Part shown: one piece after another, positions 34,326 to 42,523 of the stretch
Layout of the letters: every line of letters begins with the position of its first letter
Numbering within the stretch: the first letter of the stretch is position 1
Source of the DNA: SBAX01 sp964646605
GTDB taxonomy: Bacteria; Planctomycetota; Phycisphaerae; UBA1845
Assembly (NCBI GenBank): GCA_964646605.1
Contig: CAZYEX010000063.1
Location: 1-64,000 of the forward strand
Direction: 5' to 3'
DNA: 64,000 bases
Translations under genes and position numbers: made by a program
Notes under the pieces: model-generated
What the model was told of the DNA's origin: nothing
What the model saw: the letters and a program-made list of their open reading frames with translations, nothing else
The model's database searches: none

Positions 34326-35126
34326 ATGGCCGACGCAACTTCCAAATTGCTGATTGAAAACGACGGGGCTGTGCGGACCTTGCGGCTCCACCGCCCCGAC
34401 TCGCTCAACGCCCTGGACAACGAGTTGCTCAGCGCCCTGGGCAAAGCCGTCGCCGACGCCGAGAAGGATAAGTCCGTCCGCTGCGTGGTGATCACCGGCG
34501 CTGGTCGCGGTTTTTGCAGCGGTCAGGACCTCGCCGACGTCGGGGCGCGATCCCAGAGCGACGAACCCCTCGAACTCGGTGCTCACTTACGCGATCGCTA
34601 CAACCCGCTCATCACGCGGCTCCGCACCATGGAAAAGCCCGTGCTGGCCGCGGTCAACGGTGTGGCCGCGGGCGCGGGTTGCAGCCTGGCGCTGGCCTGT
34701 GACATTCGTGTGGCATCCGAATCGGCGAGCTTCATCGAGGCTTTCATCCACGTCGGACTGGTCCCCGATTCCGGCAGCACGTTCATGCTTCCGCGCTTGA
34801 TCGGCCTGGCGCGGGCCATGGAAATGGCTTGCACCGGGAGAAAGGTAACCGCCGCCGAGGCCCTTCAGATCGGGCTCGTCAATCAGGTCGTGCCCGACGA
34901 CCAACTTGCCGAAGCCACGAAGAAGCTGGCGCAAAAACTCGCCGCATTGCCGACTCGCGCCATCGGCCTGACCAAGCGGGCCTTCAACGCCGCATGGAAC
35001 GCCGACCTCGAAGCGCAGCTTGACTACGAGGCCATGCTCCAAACCACCGCCGGTCAAACCCGCGACCACCGCGAAGGCGTTGCCGCCTTCCTCGAAAAAC
35101 GTCCTCCCCATTTCACAGGTCAATAG
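34326..35126 (+). CDS. enoyl-CoA hydratase/isomerase family protein (PaaG-like)
   Basis: A protein of 266 residues with AAGGAG eight bases before the ATG. Crotonase fold: GRGFCSGQDLADVG and NGVAAGAGCSLALACD form the oxyanion hole, and HVGLVPDSGSTFMLPRLIG carries the Asp typical of PaaG/PaaB-type isomerases rather than the Glu pair of ordinary hydratases. The acyl-CoA substrate is uncertain; no other phenylacetate genes are seen. A near-exact copy of its last 53 codons lies 1.9 kb downstream (36879-37040). Confidence 0.82.
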   Translation: MADATSKLLIENDGAVRTLRLHRPDSLNALDNELLSALGKAVADAEKDKSVRCVVITGAGRGFCSGQDLADVGARSQSDEPLELGAHLRDRYNPLITRLRTMEKPVLAAVNGVAAGAGCSLALACDIRVASESASFIEAFIHVGLVPDSGSTFMLPRLIGLARAMEMACTGRKVTAAEALQIGLVNQVVPDDQLAEATKKLAQKLAALPTRAIGLTKRAFNAAWNADLEAQLDYEAMLQTTAGQTRDHREGVAAFLEKRPPHFTGQ

Positions 35127-35337
35127 CGCCAAACCCGAGCCCCACGCGCCCCCCGGGGCGACTGCGCGACGATGCCGTCCACCCGTGCGGATGCCGTTCT
35201 TCTCGGTTCCCAGCCGCCCGCGCGAGCCACCTGAGCTTTGACCGCAGCAAGTCCACTCTCTGAGCGCGGGCAGAGCGCCGGCTTTTTTTTCGGGCCTGTG
35301 AACCCGCGGCTGGTTCGTGCGACTGTATCATTCGAGA

Positions 35338-35925
35338 ATGCGGCGATCACCCGAGGACATCCAGGATGAACTGTTGGTGCTGCGATGCCAGGGTGGGGAA
35401 AGGGAGGCCTTGGACGCCCTCGTTTCACGCTGGCATCCGCGGCTTCGGCGGCTGGCGAATCGACTGACCGGCGACGGCGATGCTGCAAGCGACCTGGCCC
35501 AGGACGCCTGGGTTGCGATCGTTTGCGGACTGCGACGGCTTGATGATCCGACCCGCTTTCGCATTTGGGCGTATCGCATCGTGACGAACAAGTGCAAGGA
35601 TTGGATTCGCCGCCGGTACGTACGCCGGGACGCGATCCGGAACCTGCAAGGGGCTGCGACCGTTCGAAGCGACGAGAGCGGGCCGCCGACGTCGGACGAC
35701 GCGAACGAGGTCAGCCGATTGTATTTCGCGCTGCGGAATCTGCCGGACGAACAACGCGCGGTCCTGTCGTTGCACTATCTCGACGGTTTGGGTGTGTCGG
35801 AGATCGCCGCGGTGTTTGATCTCCCGGCCGGAACGATCAAGTCGCGACTGTACAACGCGCGTGTACGATTGAGGACGGCTCTACAGGAGAAGGGTCATGA
35901 ACGAGCTAGACAAGAAGATCACTGA
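35338..35925 (+). CDS. ECF-type RNA polymerase sigma factor
   Basis: A protein of 195 residues from ATG 35338. Region 2 (EALDALVSRWHPRLRRLANR, RFRIWAYRIVTNKCKDWIRRR) and region 4 (LPDEQRAVLSLHYLDGLGVSEI, LPAGTIKSRLYNARVRLR) are complete. Its 3' end overlaps the DUF6768-like gene by 29 bp, so the two are translationally coupled. The pairing of such a sigma factor with this small membrane protein suggests the latter is its regulator. Confidence 0.9.
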   Translation: MRRSPEDIQDELLVLRCQGGEREALDALVSRWHPRLRRLANRLTGDGDAASDLAQDAWVAIVCGLRRLDDPTRFRIWAYRIVTNKCKDWIRRRYVRRDAIRNLQGAATVRSDESGPPTSDDANEVSRLYFALRNLPDEQRAVLSLHYLDGLGVSEIAAVFDLPAGTIKSRLYNARVRLRTALQEKGHERARQEDH

Positions 35926-36274
35926 AGCGCTGCGTAAGGAAGACGACGAACTGTTCCGGGAGGTCGGTGAGGAGCCCGGCATCTTCGACATGCTTTTCGA
36001 AACCTTTCGAGGCAAACGCCGCTGGCTCAATGTACTGGGCGCGGTCTGGATGCTGGTCTTCCTGGTGCTCGGCATCGCCTCGGCCGTGGCTTTCTTCCGG
36101 GCCGACACCGTGCGCGACATGCTCATGTGGAACTTGGGCTGTTTCTTCTGCCTGTCTGCGGTGGCCCTGTTGAAGGTCTGGTACTGGATGGAGATGCAAC
36201 GCATCGTCGTGATGCGAGAGATCAAACGCGTCGAGTTGCAAATCGCCCACCTGGCGGCACGTCTTCGCGACTGA
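35897..36274 (+). CDS. DUF6768-like small membrane protein, probable sigma-factor partner
   Basis: A protein of 125 residues with AGGAGAAGGG before the ATG. The N-terminus is acidic and helical (MNELDKKITEALRKEDDEL), followed by two membrane helices (VWMLVFLVLGIASAVAFF and WNLGCFFCLSAVALLKVW) and a charged C-terminal helix. Size, helix placement and the EIKRVELQIAHL tail match DUF6768 as I know it. By position it may hold the sigma factor at the membrane, but no zinc finger is present and the role is inferred. Confidence 0.7.
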   Translation: MNELDKKITEALRKEDDELFREVGEEPGIFDMLFETFRGKRRWLNVLGAVWMLVFLVLGIASAVAFFRADTVRDMLMWNLGCFFCLSAVALLKVWYWMEMQRIVVMREIKRVELQIAHLAARLRD

Positions 36275-36346
36275 TGTCGCCTGCGGCGTGATGGATCGCG
36301 CAGCGATGCGTGAATCCGAGGATAGGATCGATTCAGGAGAAGGAAA

Positions 36347-36808
36347 ATGAGAAGAATCGCGTTGTTCGTCATCGCCGCTCTGGCGCTCCTTGAGGTGTCT
36401 TCCGGACAGGAGCGCTCCGCACCGGATGGCAATCGCGGAACGCAATTCCAGGTCGATGCCCGGGTACGGCAGCCCGAAGTTCTTGCGGTGCGCGTCCACC
36501 ACGACATGTGTCCCCACTGCACACGTCTGAAACCGCAGTTTGAGAAACTCGGCGCCCGAGTGATCGACGCATCGGTGCTGCTCGTGACGCTCGACCTGAG
36601 CACGCCGGCGACGCAGCAACAGGCTGCCCTGATGGCGGGGGCGCTCGGCATCGAGTTCATTTGGACGGTCGACCTCTCGCGCGTCGGCACGGTGACCTTT
36701 CTGGACTTCAAGTCGAAGAAGACGCTGGCCGAGTTCCGAGCCGACGGCGACCGATCACTCGAAGCCGTCGCGGAAACGGCAACACAAAGGCGGCACGACA
36801 AGCCGTAG
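36347..36808 (+). CDS. exported thioredoxin-fold protein
   Basis: A protein of 153 residues with GGAGAAGGA before the ATG. A signal peptide (MRRIALFVIAALALLEVSSG) precedes a compact thioredoxin domain with the redox motif CPHC in VHHDMCPHCTRLKPQF. The later part (TVTFLDFKSKKTLAEF) replaces the usual cis-Pro strand, where Val-Thr stands before the strand and no obvious cis-Pro is seen. It is probably a periplasmic disulfide or redox protein. It follows the sigma/DUF6768 pair in the same direction and may belong to the same regulon. Confidence 0.75.
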   Translation: MRRIALFVIAALALLEVSSGQERSAPDGNRGTQFQVDARVRQPEVLAVRVHHDMCPHCTRLKPQFEKLGARVIDASVLLVTLDLSTPATQQQAALMAGALGIEFIWTVDLSRVGTVTFLDFKSKKTLAEFRADGDRSLEAVAETATQRRHDKP

Positions 36809-36878
36809 GCCTTCTGAAATCGGTGCGTGGGCCGCCGACTTGGACGGACATGCTACGCCGCGATCCCAGGGGGCCCTC

Positions 36879-37040
36879 GGCCTGACCAAGCGGGCCATCA
36901 ACGCGGCCTGGAACGCCGACCTCGAAGCGCAGCTTGACTACGAGGCCATGCTCCAAACCACCGCCGGTCAAACCCGCGACCACCGCGAAGGCGTTGCCGC
37001 CTTCCTCGAAAAACGGCCGCCCAAGTTCACCGGCGAGTAG
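36879..37040 (+). pseudogene. duplicated 3' fragment of the crotonase gene
   Basis: The 162 bases (including stop) are nearly identical to 34965-35126: LTKRAINAAWNADLEAQL against LTKRAFNAAWNADLEAQL, then the same residues up to EKRPP. No start codon with a ribosome site or upstream crotonase sequence is present, so only the tail remains. It bounds a segment containing the sigma, DUF6768 and thioredoxin genes, as expected if a second crotonase copy was lost or the segment was moved by recombination between copies. Confidence 0.85.
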
Positions 37041-37094
37041 CGCCCGCTCCGTCGATCGGCCCGCCCGCGGTGTGGATCGCCCCTTGCGACGAGG

Positions 37095-37544
37095 TCACTT
37101 CTTCATCGCCACGGGGACGGGCACGGTGTCGGGCATCTTGGGCTTGTTGGAGGAGAGGTACTCCGCCGGACGTGACACGGTCCTGGCATCCGAAGTCGGC
37201 TTGACCTGACCGTTGAGCCCCACCACGCATCGCCCCACCAGCACGGCGCCCTCCGCGACCTCCAGGCGCTGCGTGTTCAGGTCGCCCTCCAGACGGGCCG
37301 ACGCGGACAACTGCACCTTGGTCCCGGCGGTGACGTTGCCCTTCACCTGTCCGTCGACGCGGACCGTGCCGGCTTTCACGTCTCCGGTGAGCGTAGCCCC
37401 CTCGGCGATCAGCAGTTGTCCCTCGCTGCTGATCTCGCCTTCGAACTTGCCCAACAGGCGAACGCCTTTTTCAAACGAGAGCTGTCCCTTGAACACCGCG
37501 TCGGCGCCCAGTGTGGTCGGAAAATCCTGACTCGAGTCGGCCAT
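37095..37544 (-). CDS. bactofilin family cytoskeletal protein
   Basis: A protein of 149 residues from ATG 37544 with AAGGAGGG upstream. The centre (~residues 15-115) is a right-handed beta-helix of bactofilin type, seen as regularly spaced Gly/Val/Ala turns (LGADAVFKGQLSFEKGVRLL, then TGDVKAGTVRVDGQVKGNV and RLEGDLNTQRLEVAEGAVL). Bactofilins polymerise without nucleotide and organise cell-wall enzymes, stalks or envelope structures. The tails are short and Pro/Lys-rich. No M23 peptidase partner is nearby. Confidence 0.9.
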   Translation of the reverse strand: MADSSQDFPTTLGADAVFKGQLSFEKGVRLLGKFEGEISSEGQLLIAEGATLTGDVKAGTVRVDGQVKGNVTAGTKVQLSASARLEGDLNTQRLEVAEGAVLVGRCVVGLNGQVKPTSDARTVSRPAEYLSSNKPKMPDTVPVPVAMKK

Positions 37545-37675
37545 GACGACCCTCCTTGTCGGTTCGGAACCGGTTTGTTCGGGCACCTCCTTGTACGAGG
37601 GGAGGTCTACAGAGGGAATCATACGGGATTCGAACGAAGATTCAACAAGGCGACAATGAGGAACCGTCGCCCCGC

Positions 37676-39820
37676 TCAGTCGCCCTTGCGTTTCATCTCA
37701 AACACGCCCTCGGGCTGATGGAGGTACGCGGTCATCGCCCCTTGCTCGTCCGAGGCGAAGCGAACCGAGTACCCGCTCAGCTGCTTCAGATCGAACTCGT
37801 CCTGGCGGTCCGCGGCCAGTTCGTAGGACGGTTGCCCCGGCACGTTTAGCGTAAGGTTGCTGCCTTTCAAGGCGACCGTAACCTCCTGACCCGCGTAGGC
37901 GTACACGCCCACGAATCGCTGGAGGTATTCCGGCTGCGACAGTTTCGCGTCGGGTCGCCGTCGGAAGACGATCTCCTCCACCGCCGGTTCCAGCGGCACC
38001 AGCACCCGGTCCACGTCTCCTTTGAAGTTGGACAGGAACTGAATCCGGAGGTTCTCGAAGGTATGATCCTCGGGGTTTTCCAAGCCATTGAAAACCTCGT
38101 AATGCCAGTGCTCAAAAGGAGTTACGATACTGTTGTAGGTCACCACGAGGCGCTCGCCTTCAGCCTCCACCTTGAGCAGACCATAACCGGGGTGGTCGTA
38201 ATCTCCAGCGTACTCTTCGAGGGGATGCGCTGTCCGAGTTCCGGGCTTGCGGAGCGTGTCTTTCTTCTTCTCCGCTTCCTTGGTCGACGCCAGACCGGCT
38301 TTGTATTTCGCTAAAGCCTTGCCGTTCCAGTCTTTAGATTCGAGCCCGAGGATCCGGTCCGCGGCATGGCGGGTCAACAACACCGGCAAACGGGCTCCAC
38401 TCATGTTCGCGAAGGCGACGATCCCTACGCCGTCGTTGGGGAAAAACGAGACCATAGAGATGAACCCGTCGATGGCCCCCCCGTGATGAACCCAATAATG
38501 GCCCCGGTAGCTCTGCGCGAACCAGCCCATGCCGTAGCTCAGCGGCGAAACCTCTGAGTCCTCGGGGTCCGGAAGGGCGGGGATCGCCACATGGGGGACA
38601 TGCATGTCCGCGATCGTGGTCTCGCCGATCAGCTTCCGACCTTTGTAGGTTCCTTTTCCCAAGTGAAGCATCAGCCAATGGGTCATCTCCTCGACGTTCG
38701 AATTGATGGACCCGGCGGGTCCTACGTTGTCGATGTTGCGAAAGGCCATCCTCCGAACCGCATCATCCTTTAATTCATAAGGTTGCGCGAAGTCGTCCGA
38801 CTTCTGGGAGTCCGCAACGGAGAAGTTCGTCGCGGGCATTTCCAGGGGATCGAGGATGCGGTTGCGAACAGCCTGTTCCCAGGTCGATCCGCTCAACTCA
38901 CCGACCATATAGCCCGCGGTCAGGAACATCATGTTGTTGTACTGAAATAGCTCGCGGAGCTGCTTGTTCGGCTTGTAATACGGAAGGCGCTCGACCATTT
39001 CCCGGCGCGTGAGTTGCGTGTTGTTGTACCAGGCGAGGTCGTGGCGGGGCAGTCCGGAACGATGGGTCACGAGGTCGCGGGGTGTAAGGTGAACCGTTGC
39101 GTTTTCGTCGTACAGCTTGAATCCCGGAAGAAAATCGCCGACCGGTTTGTCCCAATCCAGTTTTCCTTCCTCAACCAACAATCCCATCGCTAAAGTAGTG
39201 AAGGCTTTCGTAGACGATCCGATGGCAAAAAGCGTCTTCGGCGTGACCGGCAAGTCTTTCTCCAGGTCACGGTTGCCGAACCCCTCGGCGAGGACGACCT
39301 CGCCGTCCACGACGATCCCGAGCGCCAGGCCGGGGACCTGCCAGTCGGCGAGGGCTTGGCGGACAAAGTCGTCGAAGCCGCGTAGTGCCTCCTTCGCCCT
39401 CGCGGCGGGCTTCGCGGCGCGCTCGAGCTTGAAGGGCATGGTTTGACCACCCTGGGTGAACTCGCCCGTGATCCCACTAGCCGCGACCGTCCCGCGGAAG
39501 GTCGGGCTGCCCGGAATTCCAGGGATTGAAAACGCGATTTCGGAACCGGTGAGCCGCACATCCGCCAACGGCAGGTCCTTGGCGCCTTGCGCGGGAATGG
39601 AAATGTCGCCCTCCCAGCCGGAACCGCCGCGGCGAAGGTCAACGTCGATCGGCAATTCCGCGCCCGGAACCTGGATCGCCCCCGTCCAGTGCCCCGCCGG
39701 GTCGGGTGATTCGGCGCCGAAAGTACGTTCGCCCGTCGCGTGAAGGAGCACGGCCCCCACAAAAACCCAAGATGCCATGATCCGAGCGTGAGGCGACTTG
39801 CGGCACATAGTTTCTTCCAT
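37676..39820 (-). CDS. serine hydrolase of the class C beta-lactamase family
   Basis: A protein of 714 residues; ATG 39808 (after GGAAG) is an alternative start. A signal peptide (MASWVFVGAVLLHATG) is followed by a ~100-residue beta domain and then the beta-lactamase/transpeptidase-like fold with Ser-x-x-Lys in IGSSTKAF, Tyr-x-Asn as YNN in FQYNNMMF, and HHGG in place of KTG. The C-terminus has two DUF3471-like beta domains (EEYAGDYDHPGYGLLKV and RFVGVYAYAGQEVTV). Likely a periplasmic D-amino-acid esterase or peptidase rather than an antibiotic-resistance enzyme. Confidence 0.85.
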   Translation of the reverse strand: MEETMCRKSPHARIMASWVFVGAVLLHATGERTFGAESPDPAGHWTGAIQVPGAELPIDVDLRRGGSGWEGDISIPAQGAKDLPLADVRLTGSEIAFSIPGIPGSPTFRGTVAASGITGEFTQGGQTMPFKLERAAKPAARAKEALRGFDDFVRQALADWQVPGLALGIVVDGEVVLAEGFGNRDLEKDLPVTPKTLFAIGSSTKAFTTLAMGLLVEEGKLDWDKPVGDFLPGFKLYDENATVHLTPRDLVTHRSGLPRHDLAWYNNTQLTRREMVERLPYYKPNKQLRELFQYNNMMFLTAGYMVGELSGSTWEQAVRNRILDPLEMPATNFSVADSQKSDDFAQPYELKDDAVRRMAFRNIDNVGPAGSINSNVEEMTHWLMLHLGKGTYKGRKLIGETTIADMHVPHVAIPALPDPEDSEVSPLSYGMGWFAQSYRGHYWVHHGGAIDGFISMVSFFPNDGVGIVAFANMSGARLPVLLTRHAADRILGLESKDWNGKALAKYKAGLASTKEAEKKKDTLRKPGTRTAHPLEEYAGDYDHPGYGLLKVEAEGERLVVTYNSIVTPFEHWHYEVFNGLENPEDHTFENLRIQFLSNFKGDVDRVLVPLEPAVEEIVFRRRPDAKLSQPEYLQRFVGVYAYAGQEVTVALKGSNLTLNVPGQPSYELAADRQDEFDLKQLSGYSVRFASDEQGAMTAYLHQPEGVFEMKRKGD

Positions 39821-40059
39821 CCCTTAGTCCGTGAATTCTTGTCCAGCCACGGAGGCTGCTTCGACCTTGGTATTCTCAGGCCGGGCGGTGATTCGCTCCA
39901 GGAGCCCCGAAATACCGCCTGTCGATTCCTGTCGTTTCGTTTCCTGGGGGAACCGCGGGGCTACGCCGTTTTGGCACGGTATGCTGGCTCGCAACCGGCG
40001 GGTCCCGCACGGGTATCACTGGAGGCCGAAGACGGCGCGATGGATACAATGGTGGAGTG

Positions 40060-41157
40060 ATGCTGCGACGAACGTTGGTCCTTTCGCCGATGGTCCTGCT
40101 TCTCATCGGGCGGGCGAGTGTTTCCGGGGCGCCTGGCGAGGCTCCCCCGCCCAAGCCGCCGGAGATCACGTTGAAGGAAGTGCCCGCCGGTCGATTCGTC
40201 TTTTTGGAGCACACCGGCCCCTATTGGACGATCGGCCCGTTGTTCACCGCAGTCGATGCCGAGAAAAAGGTGCGTCGCCAAGCAGGCCCGATGTACGTTC
40301 GCTATGCGAGCGATCCCGCGGATTCGCCGAGCCAGTCGTTGCGTTCGCAGGTTGGGTTTCGCATGGATGGCGAGGGATCGTGCAATCCGCCCTTTCGAAG
40401 CGAGCCTGTGGAGGCCCAGCAGGTTGCCTCCATGACCGTCGAGGGACCCTACGGCTCGACGATGCAGTTCATCCCCGCGCTTCGGGCGTGGATTCGACAG
40501 AAGGACCTTGAACCGGCCGGTGGAGTGATCGAACTTTACCCCGGGGAGTTGTCGGGACGAAAACGGGGCCCGCTGCGGGTGGAGTTGCAAATGCCCGTTC
40601 GCAACGTCGCAAAGGAGACGCCCGAAGCGGCCGTCGCAGAGGAGCACGAGTCCACAGGCACCAACGCCCTGTCGTCTCCTTCTACGAGTCCGCCCGAGCC
40701 GCAAGAGCGCGTGTCGCCGCAGGCGTCGTTTGACGAACTCTTCGCGGAGTGTCGCTTCGAGGAACTGGCGATCCTGATGCTTCCGGCGGACCAATCGTTC
40801 CGCGCGGAGTTTGACGTTTGGTTCGGGCAGGTGGTGTTCCGGGTCGCCGCCGTCGCCAAAGGATTGCAACATCTCCACCCCGAAGAGGCCACGGGCGCGG
40901 TGCAGTTGGCCGACGCCCTGATGAGCCGCTATCGGGCGCGGTCCGGGGACGCATCCTCGAAGGCGCTGAACCAGGCCGTCGTTCGCGTGGACCCCGCCGG
41001 CGACCCGAACGCGGCGCAAAAACGGCTGATTATGCGCGAGCTCGATACCCTGCTGGGGCGCGTGGCCACCCGAGTGGTGACCCCGCCCGCAGCCATGCAG
41101 GAGCTTCAGCCGATTCTTCGGAAAGTGCAAGAACTGCCTGTCGTGCAGGCCCCATAA
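40060..41157 (+). CDS. exported protein with GyrI-like ligand-binding domain
   Basis: A protein of 365 residues from ATG 40060. A signal peptide (MLRRTLVLSPMVLLLIG) precedes a ~150-residue GyrI-like/effector-binding domain: LKEVPAGRFVFLEHTGPYWTIGPLF, MYVRYASDP, then the second half containing TVEGPYG. That fold normally binds small molecules inside the cell; here it is exported. The C-terminal ~150 residues are helical and unrecognised. It is divergent from the serine hydrolase with 236 bp between them, presumably carrying both promoters. Confidence 0.65.
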   Translation: MLRRTLVLSPMVLLLIGRASVSGAPGEAPPPKPPEITLKEVPAGRFVFLEHTGPYWTIGPLFTAVDAEKKVRRQAGPMYVRYASDPADSPSQSLRSQVGFRMDGEGSCNPPFRSEPVEAQQVASMTVEGPYGSTMQFIPALRAWIRQKDLEPAGGVIELYPGELSGRKRGPLRVELQMPVRNVAKETPEAAVAEEHESTGTNALSSPSTSPPEPQERVSPQASFDELFAECRFEELAILMLPADQSFRAEFDVWFGQVVFRVAAVAKGLQHLHPEEATGAVQLADALMSRYRARSGDASSKALNQAVVRVDPAGDPNAAQKRLIMRELDTLLGRVATRVVTPPAAMQELQPILRKVQELPVVQAP

Positions 41158-41365
41158 GTTATCGGGTGGAACAGTCGTAAACTATTGTGCCAGCGATGTT
41201 TAACGCTGGCTCTCGGAATCCGGCAATGGATTGTTTTGGGACCCCGCCAAGTGCGAACGGCTGGTAGCGGGGCTTGCCAACGTCCGATGAGTGGCTAGTC
41301 TTTCACGGATTCGCGGGCGGCGCACCGTTGGCGCGGACGAACCGCCCCGAATCAGGAAGAGCGAC

Positions 41366-42484
41366 ATGGCGGAAGTGCTTACCAACGAACCGGCGGTTTC
41401 GTCGACTGCCGTCCCTGCAAGCGCGGGCGGGTTCCTCGAGTTCGAGAAGCCCATCATGCGGATGCAGCAGGAGATCGACGAACTCCAGCGCTCCCAGAGC
41501 GACACCGGACGGGACTTGTCCGGCGAGATCAAGAAGCTGCGCACCAACCTCAAGTCCACGCTGAAGCGGATCTATTCGAACCTGACCCCCTGGGAGACCG
41601 TGCAAGTCGCGCGGCATCCCAAGCGGCCGTTGTCCACCGACTATGTGCGGATGATCTTTCGTGATTTCTGCGAGCTGCACGGGGACCGAACGTTCGACGA
41701 CGACCGTGCGATCATCACCGGGTTCGGTAGGCTGGGCGGACACCGAGTCATGTTCGTGGGACATGACAAGGGCAAGGACATCAAACAGCGCATGGCCTGC
41801 AACTTCGGCTGCGCCCATCCCGAGGGGTACCGTAAGGCGTTGCAAAAGATGCGCCTCGCGGAGAAATACCATGTGCCCGTCGTGTGCCTGATCGACACGC
41901 AGGGGGCCTATCCCGGCGTGGGGGCTGAGGAACGCGGCATCGCCTACGCCATCGCCACGAACCTCATGGAGCTGTCGCGCTTGCAGACGCCGGTGGTGGC
42001 TGTGGTCATCGGCGAGGGCGGCAGCGGGGGGGCGCTGGGCATCGGCGTGGCCGACCGGGTGGCCATGTTTCAAAACTCGTTCTACTCCGTGATTTCGCCG
42101 GAGGGGTGCGCCGCGATCCTCTGGAAGACATCGGAAAAACGAAAGCACGCCGCGGAGGCGTTACGTCTAACGTCGCGCGAGCTCTTGAGGCTGGACATCA
42201 TCGACCACGTCATCGCCGAACCGCTGGGCGGGGCCCATCGCGAGCCCGAGGCGGCGGCGGCCAATCTCGAGAAATACCTGCTCAACGCTCTCGACGACCT
42301 GACGCGACTGACCACCGAGGGGCTGGTCGCCAAGCGCTATGAGCGCATTCGGCGTTGGGGCAACTTCTACGAATCGGCGAGCGAACGCCGTCACGACGAA
42401 GAAACGCGCCACGCGCGGCGCTCGACCTCGCGAGCCTCCCGACTGGGAAGGCGATTCAACCGTACGGAAGCGGTCCCTGCGTAG
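41366..42484 (+). CDS. accA: acetyl-CoA carboxylase carboxyltransferase subunit alpha
   Basis: A protein of 372 residues; ATG 41366 follows AGGAAGAG. It transfers CO2 from carboxybiotin to acetyl-CoA to make malonyl-CoA for fatty-acid synthesis, together with AccD, which is not in this window. Visible are the helical N-terminus, RDFCELHGDRTFDDDRAII, the oxyanion glycines GEGGSGGALGIG, and FYSVISPEGCAAILWK. The ~45-residue C-terminal extension is Arg-rich and unlike the usual end. It is slightly longer than typical AccA. Confidence 0.95.
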   Translation: MAEVLTNEPAVSSTAVPASAGGFLEFEKPIMRMQQEIDELQRSQSDTGRDLSGEIKKLRTNLKSTLKRIYSNLTPWETVQVARHPKRPLSTDYVRMIFRDFCELHGDRTFDDDRAIITGFGRLGGHRVMFVGHDKGKDIKQRMACNFGCAHPEGYRKALQKMRLAEKYHVPVVCLIDTQGAYPGVGAEERGIAYAIATNLMELSRLQTPVVAVVIGEGGSGGALGIGVADRVAMFQNSFYSVISPEGCAAILWKTSEKRKHAAEALRLTSRELLRLDIIDHVIAEPLGGAHREPEAAAANLEKYLLNALDDLTRLTTEGLVAKRYERIRRWGNFYESASERRHDEETRHARRSTSRASRLGRRFNRTEAVPA

Positions 42485-42523
42485 CCGGGGTGAACGGCGC
42501 CGCGCCTCGGGAACCGCTGCGGT

